From positions 124,001 to 188,000 of the forward strand of contig WTFG01000001.1 of the NCBI GenBank assembly GCA_009835005.1: 64,000 bases of DNA. Direction: 5' to 3'. The stretch is from Flavobacteriaceae bacterium Ap0902. GTDB lineage: Bacteria; Bacteroidota; Bacteroidia; Flavobacteriales; Weeksellaceae. This document shows, one piece after another, positions 1 through 7,589 of the stretch. Under the pieces are notes generated by a model. The model had not been told where the DNA came from. It did not search any database and worked only from the letters and a program-made list of their open reading frames with translations. How positions within the stretch are numbered: the stretch's first letter is position 1; each line of letters starts with the position of its first letter. Position numbers and translations under genes: made by a program.

Positions 1-14
1 TCTACTAAATCAAA

Positions 15-593
15 TTAAAAATCCTTTAATTCATGGTATAATGGATACACTGGTAATCCCATCACCGTGTAATAAGACCCCTCCATTCTCTTAACCCCTA
101 TATATCCAATCCACTCTTGGACTCCATACGCCCCAGCCTTGTCCAGAGGCCTATATTTATCTACATAATAATCAATTTCTTCTTGTGAAATTTTGCCAAA
201 AGTCACTTGTACCGTGTCAGAGAAAATTCTATGTTTTTCTGGACTAAAAATCCCGACCGAACTTATAACCGTATGTTTGTTATTCTGTAGATTGTAAATC
301 ATTTCCTTGGCTTCTTTGATGCTCCGTGGCTTCTCCAAGGCTCTTTCATCCTTCCAAACGATGGTGTCCGCGGTGATTAAAATGTCATTGGGCTGCCAAT
401 TTTGGTATGCCTCTGCTTTTTTATGGCATAAATAGGCTGTAATCTCTTCTCCTTTTAAATCTGTGGGATAAGACTCATCTACATGCAAAGGCATGGTCAT
501 AAAGCTAATGTCTAAACCTTTTAGTAATTCTTTTCTTCTTGGCGATTGTGATGCTAATATAATGCGGTGATTTTTGAACTTATCTGCTAACAT
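15..593 (-). CDS. maf: Maf family nucleotide pyrophosphatase
   Basis: The 192-residue length is usual for the Maf/YhdE family, which hydrolyses non-canonical or surplus nucleoside triphosphates (dTTP/UTP type) to monophosphates in the cytoplasm as house-cleaning enzymes. Visible family motifs are the N-terminal ASQSPRRKELL (about residues 15-25), the acidic ITADTIVW segment (about 72-79), PLDKAGAYGVQ (about 149-159) and the C-terminal GSYYTVMGLP. The ATG at 593 precedes the first motif by the usual distance. It is the first gene in the window and reads leftward; the next gene in the direction of transcription lies outside. The assignment is strong; which nucleotide it prefers is inference from the motifs. 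Confidence 0.93.
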   Translation of the reverse strand: MLADKFKNHRIILASQSPRRKELLKGLDISFMTMPLHVDESYPTDLKGEEITAYLCHKKAEAYQNWQPNDILITADTIVWKDERALEKPRSIKEAKEMIYNLQNNKHTVISSVGIFSPEKHRIFSDTVQVTFGKISQEEIDYYVDKYRPLDKAGAYGVQEWIGYIGVKRMEGSYYTVMGLPVYPLYHELKDF

Positions 594-691
594 TTATCAT
601 GTAATTGGATTATAAATATATATGGCATATTGTTTGAATAATTGTAAAATGAACACATAACAAATGATGTTCGTCCTCATGTTTAAAACTT

Positions 692-727
692 CATTCGTGC
701 CGAACAATCGGCACGAATGTTTTTTTT
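692..727 (+). terminator. Strong intrinsic-terminator-like hairpin
   Basis: A perfect 12-bp stem (692-703 with 708-719) with a 4-base loop is followed directly by an eight-base T run on the + strand. On the - strand, where folB would need a terminator, the bases after the stem are only AAGTTTT. Both flanking genes read leftward, so the orientation fits a + strand transcript that I cannot otherwise identify, or an imperfect bidirectional terminator for folB. Confidence 0.7.
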
Positions 728-791
728 ATTCAATACGCTTATACAATCTTTAATTAAAATTAATTACCCTGCTATTTAAGAAGAGATTATT

Positions 792-1157
792 CTAATGGTA
801 CGTTTGATTGAAGATTACACTCACTTTTTCTACGTTCCCACCCATGGGTGGATTTAATTTAGAGACTTTGACCTCTGCGAATTTAATCATCGGAATCTCT
901 GCTCCTACACGATTGAGTATTCTTAGGGCAACGGTTTCTAATAATTTAGACCTTTTTCTCATCTCCTGATGTACGATCTTATTCAAATGAACATAATCCA
1001 CTGTGTCGGATAGATTGTCGCTCTGGGCCGATTTAAGCATATCTGCGTGTACTTCTATATCCACAGTATATTCTGACCCAATTAAACCTTCCTCATCCAT
1101 ACAACCGTGATTGGTATGAATTTGAATATTTTCTATTATTATTTTTTGTAATGGCAT
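792..1157 (-). CDS. folB: Dihydroneopterin aldolase
   Basis: FolB converts 7,8-dihydroneopterin to 6-hydroxymethyl-dihydropterin plus glycolaldehyde in folate synthesis; the family forms octamers in the cytoplasm. The 121-residue protein has the family's layout: IENIQIHTNHGCMDEEG at the N-terminus, then the EYTVDIEV strand, SDTVDYVHL, the active-site-region ETVALRI, and the C-terminal KLNPPMGGNVEKVSV. The ATG at 1157 is supported by the start of the first beta strand immediately after it. A TACATTTG -7 box lies 18 bp upstream (1176-1183). No other folate genes are in the window. Confidence 0.93.
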   Translation of the reverse strand: MPLQKIIIENIQIHTNHGCMDEEGLIGSEYTVDIEVHADMLKSAQSDNLSDTVDYVHLNKIVHQEMRKRSKLLETVALRILNRVGAEIPMIKFAEVKVSKLNPPMGGNVEKVSVIFNQTYH

Positions 1158-1175
1158 ATCATTCTATTGTGAATT

Positions 1176-1183
1176 CAAATGTA
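1176..1183 (-). promoter_or_regulatory. Putative -7 promoter box of folB
   Basis: Read on the - strand this is TACATTTG, which matches the Bacteroidota -7 consensus TAnnTTTG; the folB ATG is 18 bp downstream. I see no matching TTG at -33, so support is moderate. Confidence 0.45.
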
Positions 1184-1194
1184 AAGGTTTTAGG

Positions 1195-1505
1195 TGAAAG
1201 AAGGAAGGGAAGTTTTTTGGGAGAAGAAGATAGAAAGAGAAAAGAAGAAAGAAAATAGACTGTTTGCTTAACTCTTGCTACTTAAATCCTGCTCCTTCCT
1301 AGCCCTGATTGACGTGGAAATCCTTTTATAGCTATCCGCTGACAAATAGCGACGAAAAAGAACGACCTAAGGAAGTTCCTTTTTCTAGTGTATTTGTAAG
1401 GATAGATAGAAAAGATTGGAACAGAAAGCAGGAAATAGCTCCTTATAATAGACTTGATACTTATGACCAGATTCTTGATACTTAAATATAGATACTTACT
1501 ACTAG
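1195..1505. repeat. Degenerate 7-bp-periodic array around a structured repeat
   Basis: Outside 1301-1444 the sequence is built from 7-base units. On the - strand, 1445-1505 reads as units such as AAGTATC, AAGAATC and AAGTCTA at steps of seven, and 1265-1300 as AAGGAGC, AGGATTT, AAGTAGC, AAGAGTT, AAGCAAA. On the + strand 1225-1260 gives AGAAGAA, GATAGAA, AGAGAAA, AGAAGAA. An open frame through this stretch (1282-1584) overlaps the tRNA and the repeat and is not a gene. Similar heptamers occur at 35724-35850 and around 9462-9920. Confidence 0.6.
1301..1444. repeat. Structured intergenic repeat, copy 1
   Basis: This 144-bp element has a second copy at 54127-54270 in the same orientation, about 85% identical by eye. 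It folds as one long interrupted hairpin: AGC with GCT and CCTG with CAGG at the outer ends; AATC(C)TTTT with AAAAGATT (1410-1417); CTATCC (1332-1337) with GGATAG (1400-1405); ACAAATA (1342-1348) with TATTTGT (1391-1397); and AAAAAGAAC (1355-1363) with GTTC(C)TTTTT. The other copy changes both arms of the CTATCC stem together. Which strand, if either, is transcribed is unknown. Confidence 0.75.
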
Positions 1506-1510
1506 CCCAA

Positions 1511-1543
1511 AAATAAAAAACCCAATACAAGTTGTATTGGGTT
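1511..1543 (-). terminator. Terminator of tRNA-Phe
   Basis: On the - strand, a 10-bp stem (1534-1543 with 1519-1528) with a 5-base loop is followed by a T-rich tail (1511-1520). It begins 10 bp after the tRNA 3' end, as expected for an intrinsic terminator. Confidence 0.85.
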
Positions 1544-1552
1544 TTAACGGTG

Positions 1553-1625
1553 TGGTGCCTCCAGGAATCGAACCAGGGACACAAGGATTTTCAGTCCTTT
1601 GCTCTACCAACTGAGCTAAGGCACC
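1553..1625 (-). tRNA. tRNA-Phe (GAA)
   Basis: A 73-nt cloverleaf on the - strand: acceptor GGTGCCT/AGGCACC, D arm with AGCTCAGTTGGTAGAGC, anticodon stem AAGGA/TCCTT enclosing the loop CTGAAAA with anticodon GAA, and a T arm with GGTTCGATTCC. The discriminator is A and the 3' CCA is not encoded. It has its own promoter and terminator. Confidence 0.96.
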
Positions 1626-1645
1626 GCCTTAATTAAATTGGAATG

Positions 1646-1675
1646 CAAATATAATATATTAATCTAACTCTCCAA
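1646..1675 (-). promoter_or_regulatory. Promoter of tRNA-Phe
   Basis: On the - strand TTG (1673-1675) and TATATTTG (1646-1653) are separated by 19 bp, matching the Bacteroidota -33/-7 promoter pattern. The -7 box ends about 20 bp before the mature tRNA 5' end. Confidence 0.7.
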
Positions 1676-1682
1676 ATGTTTT

Positions 1683-1889
1683 TTAAGTTTTACTATTAAT
1701 TTTCTCTTTGTATACCTGATACCGCACGAAAATTATGCTCAATATTAATCCACATATACCAGCGCCTATGACGAGCCATTGGTATAGGTTGTCCTCTGAA
1801 AATAATCCAACTTCAAAATTCATGTTCATCACGCTATATACTATGGCTGCAATGAATATGAGTGATAGGATGTAAAAGAAATTCTTCAT
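1683..1889 (-). CDS. Small two-helix membrane protein, function unknown
   Basis: I do not recognise a family. From the ATG at 1889 it encodes 68 residues that begin MKNFFYILSLIF. There are two predicted membrane helices (about residues 3-21 and 37-56) joined by an acidic loop, and the C-terminus is Lys-rich. The reading frame stays open to 1904, but the ATG at 1889 puts a typical short charged start before the first helix. A TATATTTG -7 box (1894-1901) lies only four bases upstream of this ATG, so the transcript may be leaderless. It sits between tRNA-Phe and the MarC-family gene, both on the same strand. Confidence 0.6.
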   Translation of the reverse strand: MKNFFYILSLIFIAAIVYSVMNMNFEVGLFSEDNLYQWLVIGAGICGLILSIIFVRYQVYKEKINSKT

Positions 1890-1910
1890 CCTGCAAATAT
1901 ACAATAGTTT

Positions 1911-2492
1911 CTATAATTGTTCTATGAGGTAACTAAGATTTGCGGTGAATAGCCTTATGGATATGGCTAAAAGGATGATTCCGAAAACTTTCTCAAATAC
2001 ACTGAGAATGCCTGGTTTTAAATAGGTTTCTAGTTTGTTAGCGAATTTGAGGACTAGATATACTAATATCATGTTCAATAGGATGCCTACAATGATGTTC
2101 TCTACATAATATTCTGCCCGTAGGGATAGTACGGTGGTCAATGAGCCGGCACCGGCAACAAGCGGGAAAGCGATAGGCACTATGGATACTGTAGAGGGCT
2201 CTTCTGTCTTATGAATTTCTATTCCAAGTATCATCTCTAGTGCTATGAAGAATAATACAATGGCTCCTGCTACGGCAAAGGAATAGACGTCTATTCCTAA
2301 TAAACCCAGCATCCGTTCTCCTAGGAATAGAAACATGATTAATAATACGCCTGCTACAATGGTGGCTTTTTCTGATTGTATGTGTCCTGCTTTTTTGCGT
2401 AGGTTTACAATCAATGGGATGCTACCCATGATGTCTATGACTGCGAATAATACTAAAAAACAGGATAATATTTGTTCAAAATCTAAATGCAT
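1911..2492 (-). CDS. MarC family integral membrane protein
   Basis: The 193 residues fit the MarC/YchE family (about 200 residues, six membrane helices). The N-terminal segment ILSCFLVLFAVIDIMGSIPL and the central IAFPLVAGAGSLTTVLSL correspond to the two repeated helix-breaking Pro/Gly motifs of the family. The substrate and physiological role of MarC proteins are not settled; the old link with multiple antibiotic resistance is not supported for most members. A TAATTTTG -7 box lies at 2513-2520, about 20 bp upstream of the ATG. It is oriented with the Bat operon to its right but appears to have its own promoter. Confidence 0.88.
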   Translation of the reverse strand: MHLDFEQILSCFLVLFAVIDIMGSIPLIVNLRKKAGHIQSEKATIVAGVLLIMFLFLGERMLGLLGIDVYSFAVAGAIVLFFIALEMILGIEIHKTEEPSTVSIVPIAFPLVAGAGSLTTVLSLRAEYYVENIIVGILLNMILVYLVLKFANKLETYLKPGILSVFEKVFGIILLAISIRLFTANLSYLIEQL

Positions 2493-2512
2493 TCTTTCTA
2501 ATTATAAGAGTG

Positions 2513-2520
2513 CAAAATTA
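2513..2520 (-). promoter_or_regulatory. Putative -7 box of the MarC-family gene
   Basis: TAATTTTG on the - strand matches TAnnTTTG and lies 20 bp from the ATG at 2492. No clear -33 TTG is visible. Confidence 0.4.
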
Positions 2521-2547
2521 GTAATTATTATAGAGAAGAAAATTGTT

Positions 2548-4317
2548 TTACGATTTTTTTATTGAATCGTTAACCATTTGTTGATATTCAAGATATAAAT
2601 CTTCTAAGGAATCATCTGTAGATACGCCAGAATAGCGTCTTAATTGATTTTTCCTATGAAGTGTCTCCCATCGTTGTATGAAGGTGTCTGACATGCGCTG
2701 CGATAGTAACTCACTGGCTTGTGATTCATTATAAATTATATCTTCTTTTTTACTTGCAAATAGGGTGACGATTTTATTTAATATGGTGGAGGATATAGTG
2801 GTGAATTCCTGTTCTTTTTTATGATTTTTGGCGATTTCTAACTGCTCTAAAAGATTTTTTAAATCGGCTATAATTTCTTTTTTATCTAATGAGTTTAATC
2901 CGTCTTGGATATCGGTCTTTTTATTTTTCTTATGGCGTAAATAAAAGAATAGAAGTATCCCAAGTACTGGAATGAATAAAAACCAATACCAATTTTTATT
3001 AGATTTTTCTTGGTTGTTAAATTGGGGTAAATCTGGTATGGTGATAATATCTTTTACTTTATTATTAATTCGCTGTACAGTATTGTTGCTCAGCGTATCT
3101 GGGGTGGAATCATTGACTAAGTTGACTGTATCTGCTAACAACTGGTTTTGAGAGACTGGATTGCCTTTGACGTCTATTTCTTGGGCTGCAGTGGTAATTG
3201 TTTCATATTCCTCTGTTTCTGGATTAAAGAATGTAAAAGTGAATGGGGGTATGGTATATTGTCCTCCATTTTGTGGAACTATGATATAACGGTCTACAAT
3301 TTTACCTTTTTCTCCTGTGGCTGTGGTTTTATAGGCATTGCGTCTCTTGGGTGGATAAATTTCTAAATCCTTGGATAATTTTAATTCTGGTAGCTTGATA
3401 CTAGAGAAATTACCTTCGCCTATTAATTCTATCTCATAGTTTGTGGCTTGCTCTACTTCTAATTGCGTATCATCTAATATGGCATTTAATTTAAAGTTTC
3501 CTACGGCTCCTGTAAAACTAGCAGGTGCATTGTGAGGTAAATCTTTTACGTTGACAATTAATGGTTTGGTCTTGAGTAATACAATTTTTTCATCAAATAA
3601 ATCTATGGGAATGGCGAGCCGAATTTTAAATGCTGGAATTTTAATTTGTCCTGTTTGGGTGGGCATTAATTGAAATTGAGCAATATCTTCTGATACATAG
3701 ACTACTCCATCTATGACTTGCTGTTGGAAATTACGTTCTTGATTTTTAGATAATTGTATCACTTGAAAACCAGAGATACCAGGTACTTCTATCTCTGATC
3801 TTCTTCTTAATAAATCATAACTTTTAGCATATAATTTGACGTCTGCTATGATGGGCTGATTGGGATATACCTCATCTTTAGAAAGGATTAACGCCATCTG
3901 TACGTTAGATTGTGTTCTAGCTGCTTTTTCCTGTCTATGATTCTTAGAAACTTTAATAGTGATGCTATTAGATTCATAAACTGCATCATCTATCTTAACC
4001 TTGGCTGGTTCTAAAACATATTTTCCTGGTTTTTGAACAAATAGCACGACTGTTTCTACATATTGTCTGGTTAATTGTCCATTGGAATAGGATATATTGG
4101 TACCACTGTTTCTTCCCAAAATTTGAAATCCTTTGAAATTAGGTAAGACTACATTGCTAATGTTAATGTCATTTTCTGCTGTAATTACAAAACTTATTTG
4201 CAGGCGATCACCTGCATTTAATTGGGTTTTGTCTGCTACAGCCTCAAAAGAAACTTGGGCTGTGACAAATATACCACCCATCATTAAAAACAAATATGTT
4301 AGTAATTTCGTAGACAT
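2548..4317 (-). CDS. batD: BatD-type oxygen-tolerance membrane protein
   Basis: Last gene of the leftward Bat operon. From the ATG at 4317, which overlaps the preceding stop as TAATG, it encodes 589 residues; an in-frame TTG at 4323 is a less likely start. It has a signal peptide ending in VTAQ (about residue 20), a long beta-rich periplasmic region of repeated immunoglobulin-like segments (LNAGDRLQISFVITAENDI is typical of BatD), one membrane helix near residues 440-460 followed by basic residues, and a cytoplasmic helical tail of about 120 residues. Bat proteins are linked to aerotolerance in Bacteroides and to virulence or stress elsewhere, but the biochemical role is unknown. The family call is strong. 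Confidence 0.88.
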   Translation of the reverse strand: MSTKLLTYLFLMMGGIFVTAQVSFEAVADKTQLNAGDRLQISFVITAENDINISNVVLPNFKGFQILGRNSGTNISYSNGQLTRQYVETVVLFVQKPGKYVLEPAKVKIDDAVYESNSITIKVSKNHRQEKAARTQSNVQMALILSKDEVYPNQPIIADVKLYAKSYDLLRRRSEIEVPGISGFQVIQLSKNQERNFQQQVIDGVVYVSEDIAQFQLMPTQTGQIKIPAFKIRLAIPIDLFDEKIVLLKTKPLIVNVKDLPHNAPASFTGAVGNFKLNAILDDTQLEVEQATNYEIELIGEGNFSSIKLPELKLSKDLEIYPPKRRNAYKTTATGEKGKIVDRYIIVPQNGGQYTIPPFTFTFFNPETEEYETITTAAQEIDVKGNPVSQNQLLADTVNLVNDSTPDTLSNNTVQRINNKVKDIITIPDLPQFNNQEKSNKNWYWFLFIPVLGILLFFYLRHKKNKKTDIQDGLNSLDKKEIIADLKNLLEQLEIAKNHKKEQEFTTISSTILNKIVTLFASKKEDIIYNESQASELLSQRMSDTFIQRWETLHRKNQLRRYSGVSTDDSLEDLYLEYQQMVNDSIKKS

Positions 4318-4856
4318 TACCAATCTTTTTGTTTTCTACCTAATTGAGATTTATTCTCACCCATCATCAAACGCCTTTGTGTGTTTTGTTCTTGTTTCTT
4401 CAATGATTCTAAAATCTGATTATAACGCTGTTGTTGTAAATCGGTGCCATTTTTAGGATTTCCTTCTTTGTCATTGCTACCTTCTTGCGTTCTAGGTTGT
4501 TGATCACTGCTACCAGCTCCGTCTTCTCCTCTATTCCTACCATCCTCTTGATTGGATTGTTGTTGACTTTGGTTTTCCTCTGATTCTTGCTTGCCTTCCT
4601 CTGATTCTTCTCCGTCCCGATCAGCTTCGCCTTTATCATTATCTTGGTCTTTTTCTTCTTCTATTTTTTGTTTAAGGGCTTGTAATTTGGGATTGTCTGG
4701 ATATTTCTCTAATCCCTCTCCTATAATACGCAAAGCTTCATCTGATTTTGAATTGACATATTCATTTGCAGAATCTATGAAATAGTCATCTGCACTTTGG
4801 CTATAACCTGCAATCAGAAAATAAAAGAACGCTATGAAAAATAAAATCTTTTTCAT
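4317..4856 (-). CDS. Exported BatC-like helical protein with acidic low-complexity linker
   Basis: 179 residues with a signal peptide ending near GYSQ (about residue 20). A single TPR-like helical pair follows (SANEYVNSKSDEALRIIGEG...NPKLQALKQK, about residues 30-65). Then comes a linker of about 75 residues made almost entirely of E, D, Q, N, S, G and K, and a C-terminal Gln/Arg-rich helix containing YNQILESLKKQEQNTQRR. The start overlaps the stop of the next gene upstream as ATGA (4853-4856), and its own stop overlaps batD as TAATG, so translation is probably coupled through the operon. It probably serves as an adaptor between the Bat VWA proteins and BatD; this is inferred from position only. 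Confidence 0.75.
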   Translation of the reverse strand: MKKILFFIAFFYFLIAGYSQSADDYFIDSANEYVNSKSDEALRIIGEGLEKYPDNPKLQALKQKIEEEKDQDNDKGEADRDGEESEEGKQESEENQSQQQSNQEDGRNRGEDGAGSSDQQPRTQEGSNDKEGNPKNGTDLQQQRYNQILESLKKQEQNTQRRLMMGENKSQLGRKQKDW

Positions 4857-5539
4857 TTAAGTTGAATCGTATCTAATATAATTACTTCATTTAATTTATC
4901 CATATAACTTTGGAAATGTAATACCGTAGAATCCTTTTCTAACGCCGATTTCATCGTATCATACGCTTTCAAGAATTTACCTTCTCTTGCTTGTGCGTCA
5001 GCCTTGGCTTTCATCTGCTTCGCAAAGTCTGAGGGTTTTGGTAAATCTGGTGGATTCTGGTTACGTTGCTGATTATTAAGCAATTTCTTTGCCAGAGCGA
5101 AATTGTATCTGGTTTGATTATCTGATGGATTATTTCTGAGGGACTTTTTATAGGTCTCTATAGCCTCTTTGTATTGCTTTTTTTGCATATAAGCATTTCC
5201 CAAATTATGATAAGCATGAGCCTTTGTCTCTTTGTCTAGAGCTGCTTTGGCTGCTTTGGTATAGTGTGTAATGGCCTGGTCATACTTCTTTAATTCATAA
5301 TAAGTGTTCCCTAAATTATAATTCCCTTTGAGCGAAGATGGCGTTTGCGCTATTGCCCGTTCATAGGATGCCCGTGCCTTGTCATATTCTTTTTGTAAAT
5401 AATAAGCATTGCCTTTTTGAATAGCCTCTTTCTCTTCTAAGGTTTGAGCCCAAGAAAAATTAACATTGGATAAGCATAAAAAAATAATTAAAATATAAAG
5501 TTGCTTCAAATATTTTGGTTTAATCAACAAGTTATTCAC
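4853..5539 (-). CDS. batC: BatC, exported TPR protein
   Basis: 228 residues starting at GTG (5539). A hydrophobic segment at about residues 14-31 ends in FSWAQ and should direct export. Three to four tetratricopeptide repeats follow: GNAYYLQKEYDKARASYERA, then GNYNLGNTYYELKKYDQAI, then AYHNLGNAYMQKKQYKEAIE, and NQTRYNFALAKK. TPR proteins in this operon position are called BatC and are thought to scaffold the VWA proteins. A TAAATTTG promoter-like box overlaps the short gap after batB (5544-5551), so an internal promoter is possible. The repeat evidence is clear; its partner proteins are inferred from operon context. Confidence 0.85.
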   Translation of the reverse strand: MNNLLIKPKYLKQLYILIIFLCLSNVNFSWAQTLEEKEAIQKGNAYYLQKEYDKARASYERAIAQTPSSLKGNYNLGNTYYELKKYDQAITHYTKAAKAALDKETKAHAYHNLGNAYMQKKQYKEAIETYKKSLRNNPSDNQTRYNFALAKKLLNNQQRNQNPPDLPKPSDFAKQMKAKADAQAREGKFLKAYDTMKSALEKDSTVLHFQSYMDKLNEVIILDTIQLK

Positions 5540-5553
5540 AACGCAAATTTAAC

Positions 5554-6582
5554 TTATAATCTCTTAAAATACTTTTTATCAGGTGTTAAAGTATATATAA
5601 AGAAAAATAAAATAGATACTACCAAAAACCATTGGTATTGTTGTTTTTTGTTAAAAGTTGATATCTCAGATTCCGCATTTTTCTCTAACATATTTACTTG
5701 GCTGCGTACTGTTTCTAATGTTTTATCAATGCTTGTCATCAGGGTATAACTCCCATTGGTTTGTTCTGCTATATTTCTTAACTCTTCTCCATGAAAGCTG
5801 GTCATAACTGTCTTACCATCATCATCTTCCTTGTATCCGAGGTCCCAGCCATCTGTATCTGTCATAGGTATAGGTGAGGGTTGTGTTTTCCCTACCCCAA
5901 TCGTGAAAATATCTACTTGATTGTCTTTGGCATAATCAATCGCATCCCCTATTCTTTTCTCATGATCTTCTCCATCAGAAATTAAAATAATAGCTTTACT
6001 CACATTGGGTGAGTTTCCTAATAAATTAACACTCTCTATAATAGAACTACTCATGTTAGTCCCTTGGTTCCACAAAAGATTGGTATCAAAAGTGTCTATA
6101 TAGCCATCTAGTGCAGCATAATCACTGGTGAGCGGAGCCACTGTATAGGCTTCCCCAGCAAATACCACAAGCCCTACTCTATCACCTCCTAGGGTTTCTA
6201 TATATCTTTTGATGAATTGTTTGGCTTTTAATAATCTGCTTGGCGCAATGTCTTCTGCATTCATACTATTAGAAAGGTCTAGTGCAAAAACCATGTCTAT
6301 ACCTTCCCGTTTCATCGTCTGTTCTTCCTCTCCCCACAGCGGACCCATAAGTGCCAAGGTTAAAAAGAATAAACTGATGATTAAGAATATAAATTTAAGA
6401 TTAAGCCAAGAGGATTGTTCTTGCCCAAATATGGCACTATCTAACCCACTATCTGCAAATTCTTTTCTAATCTTTTTTCTCCAAGATTGTAAATCAATCA
6501 ATAAATAGGCAATTACCCCAACGAGTAAAAACACCAAGGCAAACCAAGGTTTATCCCACGATATGTTGGGAAATTCTATCAT
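5554..6582 (-). CDS. batB: BatB, VWA-domain membrane protein
   Basis: 342 residues with two N-terminal membrane helices (about 12-28 and 58-77), a von Willebrand factor A domain and one C-terminal helix. The metal-ion-dependent adhesion site is intact: DLSNSMNAED (about 97-106), the Thr of QGTNMSSS and the later ISDGEDHE. The arrangement of helices and VWA domain matches BatA/BatB. It follows batA after two bases and precedes batC by 14 bp. BatA and BatB probably form a membrane complex together with MoxR; the substrate is unknown. Confidence 0.9.
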   Translation of the reverse strand: MIEFPNISWDKPWFALVFLLVGVIAYLLIDLQSWRKKIRKEFADSGLDSAIFGQEQSSWLNLKFIFLIISLFFLTLALMGPLWGEEEQTMKREGIDMVFALDLSNSMNAEDIAPSRLLKAKQFIKRYIETLGGDRVGLVVFAGEAYTVAPLTSDYAALDGYIDTFDTNLLWNQGTNMSSSIIESVNLLGNSPNVSKAIILISDGEDHEKRIGDAIDYAKDNQVDIFTIGVGKTQPSPIPMTDTDGWDLGYKEDDDGKTVMTSFHGEELRNIAEQTNGSYTLMTSIDKTLETVRSQVNMLEKNAESEISTFNKKQQYQWFLVVSILFFFIYTLTPDKKYFKRL

Positions 6583-6584
6583 AA

Positions 6585-7589
6585 TTAGGTTAATTGTTTA
6601 AAAATTAATGTTCTCAAGACCACATTCAATGTCAAGAAAAATAAGGCATAGAGCAAGATACTCCTAAAATACTCATCATAGGTGTAATATTTAATCTCAT
6701 TAATTTCTGATTTTTCTAATTGATTAATTTCATTATATATCTCTTGTAGTTTGTCATTATCTGTGGCTCTAAAGTATAGCCCATTGGCTTTGCCTGCTAT
6801 ATATTCTAGCATGTTTTCATCTAATTGGAAAAGTCTTTGAGGATAATGTTCATAACCACGTGGCAGCGGTATAAATCCTGTGGTACCAATCCCAATCGTA
6901 TAGACTTTGATGTCCTTATCCGCTGCGATTTGTGCTGCATCCTCTGGGCTTATATAAACCATATTTTTACCATAATCCACGGGACTTTCCCCTCCATCTG
7001 TAATTAAAATTACAACCTTACTCTTGGCTTTAGAATGTTCTAAATGATTGATAGCCGTGGCTAATCCAATCCCTATGGCCGTACCTGGTTCTAATTGGTC
7101 TGTCTTTAGGTTCCTAATGGAATTTACCATGACGCCTCTATCTGTGGTTAAAGGCACGCTGGTAACAGCTTCTCCAGAATATACTACAAGACCAATCCTA
7201 TCTGATTTTCTATTAATCACAAAGTTCTCTGCCACCTTTTGCAAAGCTGCTAATCTATCTGGCTTTAAATCTCTGGCAAGCATACTCAATGATACATCTA
7301 CCACCATCATAATATCTACCCCTTCATCTGATTTAACCGCCGTGCTCACATTGACTTTCCGTGGTCTTGCCATGGCTATAATCAATAGAGAGAGAACCAA
7401 TATGTTTAAAAAATTAAGCAAAGGTTTAATCCATTTATAAAAACCTTCTTCCTCTCCAAAAGCTTTGATAGAAGGGGATTTCATGGGATTAATCGTTTGG
7501 TTCTTAAAGGCCAAACGCCAGAACAATATTACTGGAATCAGGAATAAAAGAAGTAAAAACCAAGGATTTTCAAATTCAAAATTGCTCAT
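6585..7589 (-). CDS. batA: BatA, VWA-domain membrane protein
   Basis: 334 residues with N-terminal membrane helices (about 10-26 and 58-75), a VWA domain with the full metal site DVSLSMLARD, GTAIGIGLA and ITDGGESP, and a C-terminal helix ending in LNVVLRTLIF. It is paralogous to its downstream neighbour batB, which is the usual tandem arrangement in Bacteroidota. Its ATG overlaps the stop of the preceding gene as TAATG at 7589, which suggests coupled translation. Confidence 0.9.
   Translation of the reverse strand: MSNFEFENPWFLLLLFLIPVILFWRLAFKNQTINPMKSPSIKAFGEEEGFYKWIKPLLNFLNILVLSLLIIAMARPRKVNVSTAVKSDEGVDIMMVVDVSLSMLARDLKPDRLAALQKVAENFVINRKSDRIGLVVYSGEAVTSVPLTTDRGVMVNSIRNLKTDQLEPGTAIGIGLATAINHLEHSKAKSKVVILITDGGESPVDYGKNMVYISPEDAAQIAADKDIKVYTIGIGTTGFIPLPRGYEHYPQRLFQLDENMLEYIAGKANGLYFRATDNDKLQEIYNEINQLEKSEINEIKYYTYDEYFRSILLYALFFLTLNVVLRTLIFKQLT

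Noticed and set aside
1195-1505. CRISPR-like repeats
   Set aside because: Units are seven bases, degenerate and without spacers; no cas genes are in the window.
1282-1584. 100-codon open frame on the - strand
   Set aside because: It overlaps tRNA-Phe, its terminator and the structured repeat, and its product has no protein-like features.
4409-4639. 76-codon frame inside the BatC-like gene on the same strand
   Set aside because: It is a second frame through the low-complexity acidic linker and has no independent start region or family.
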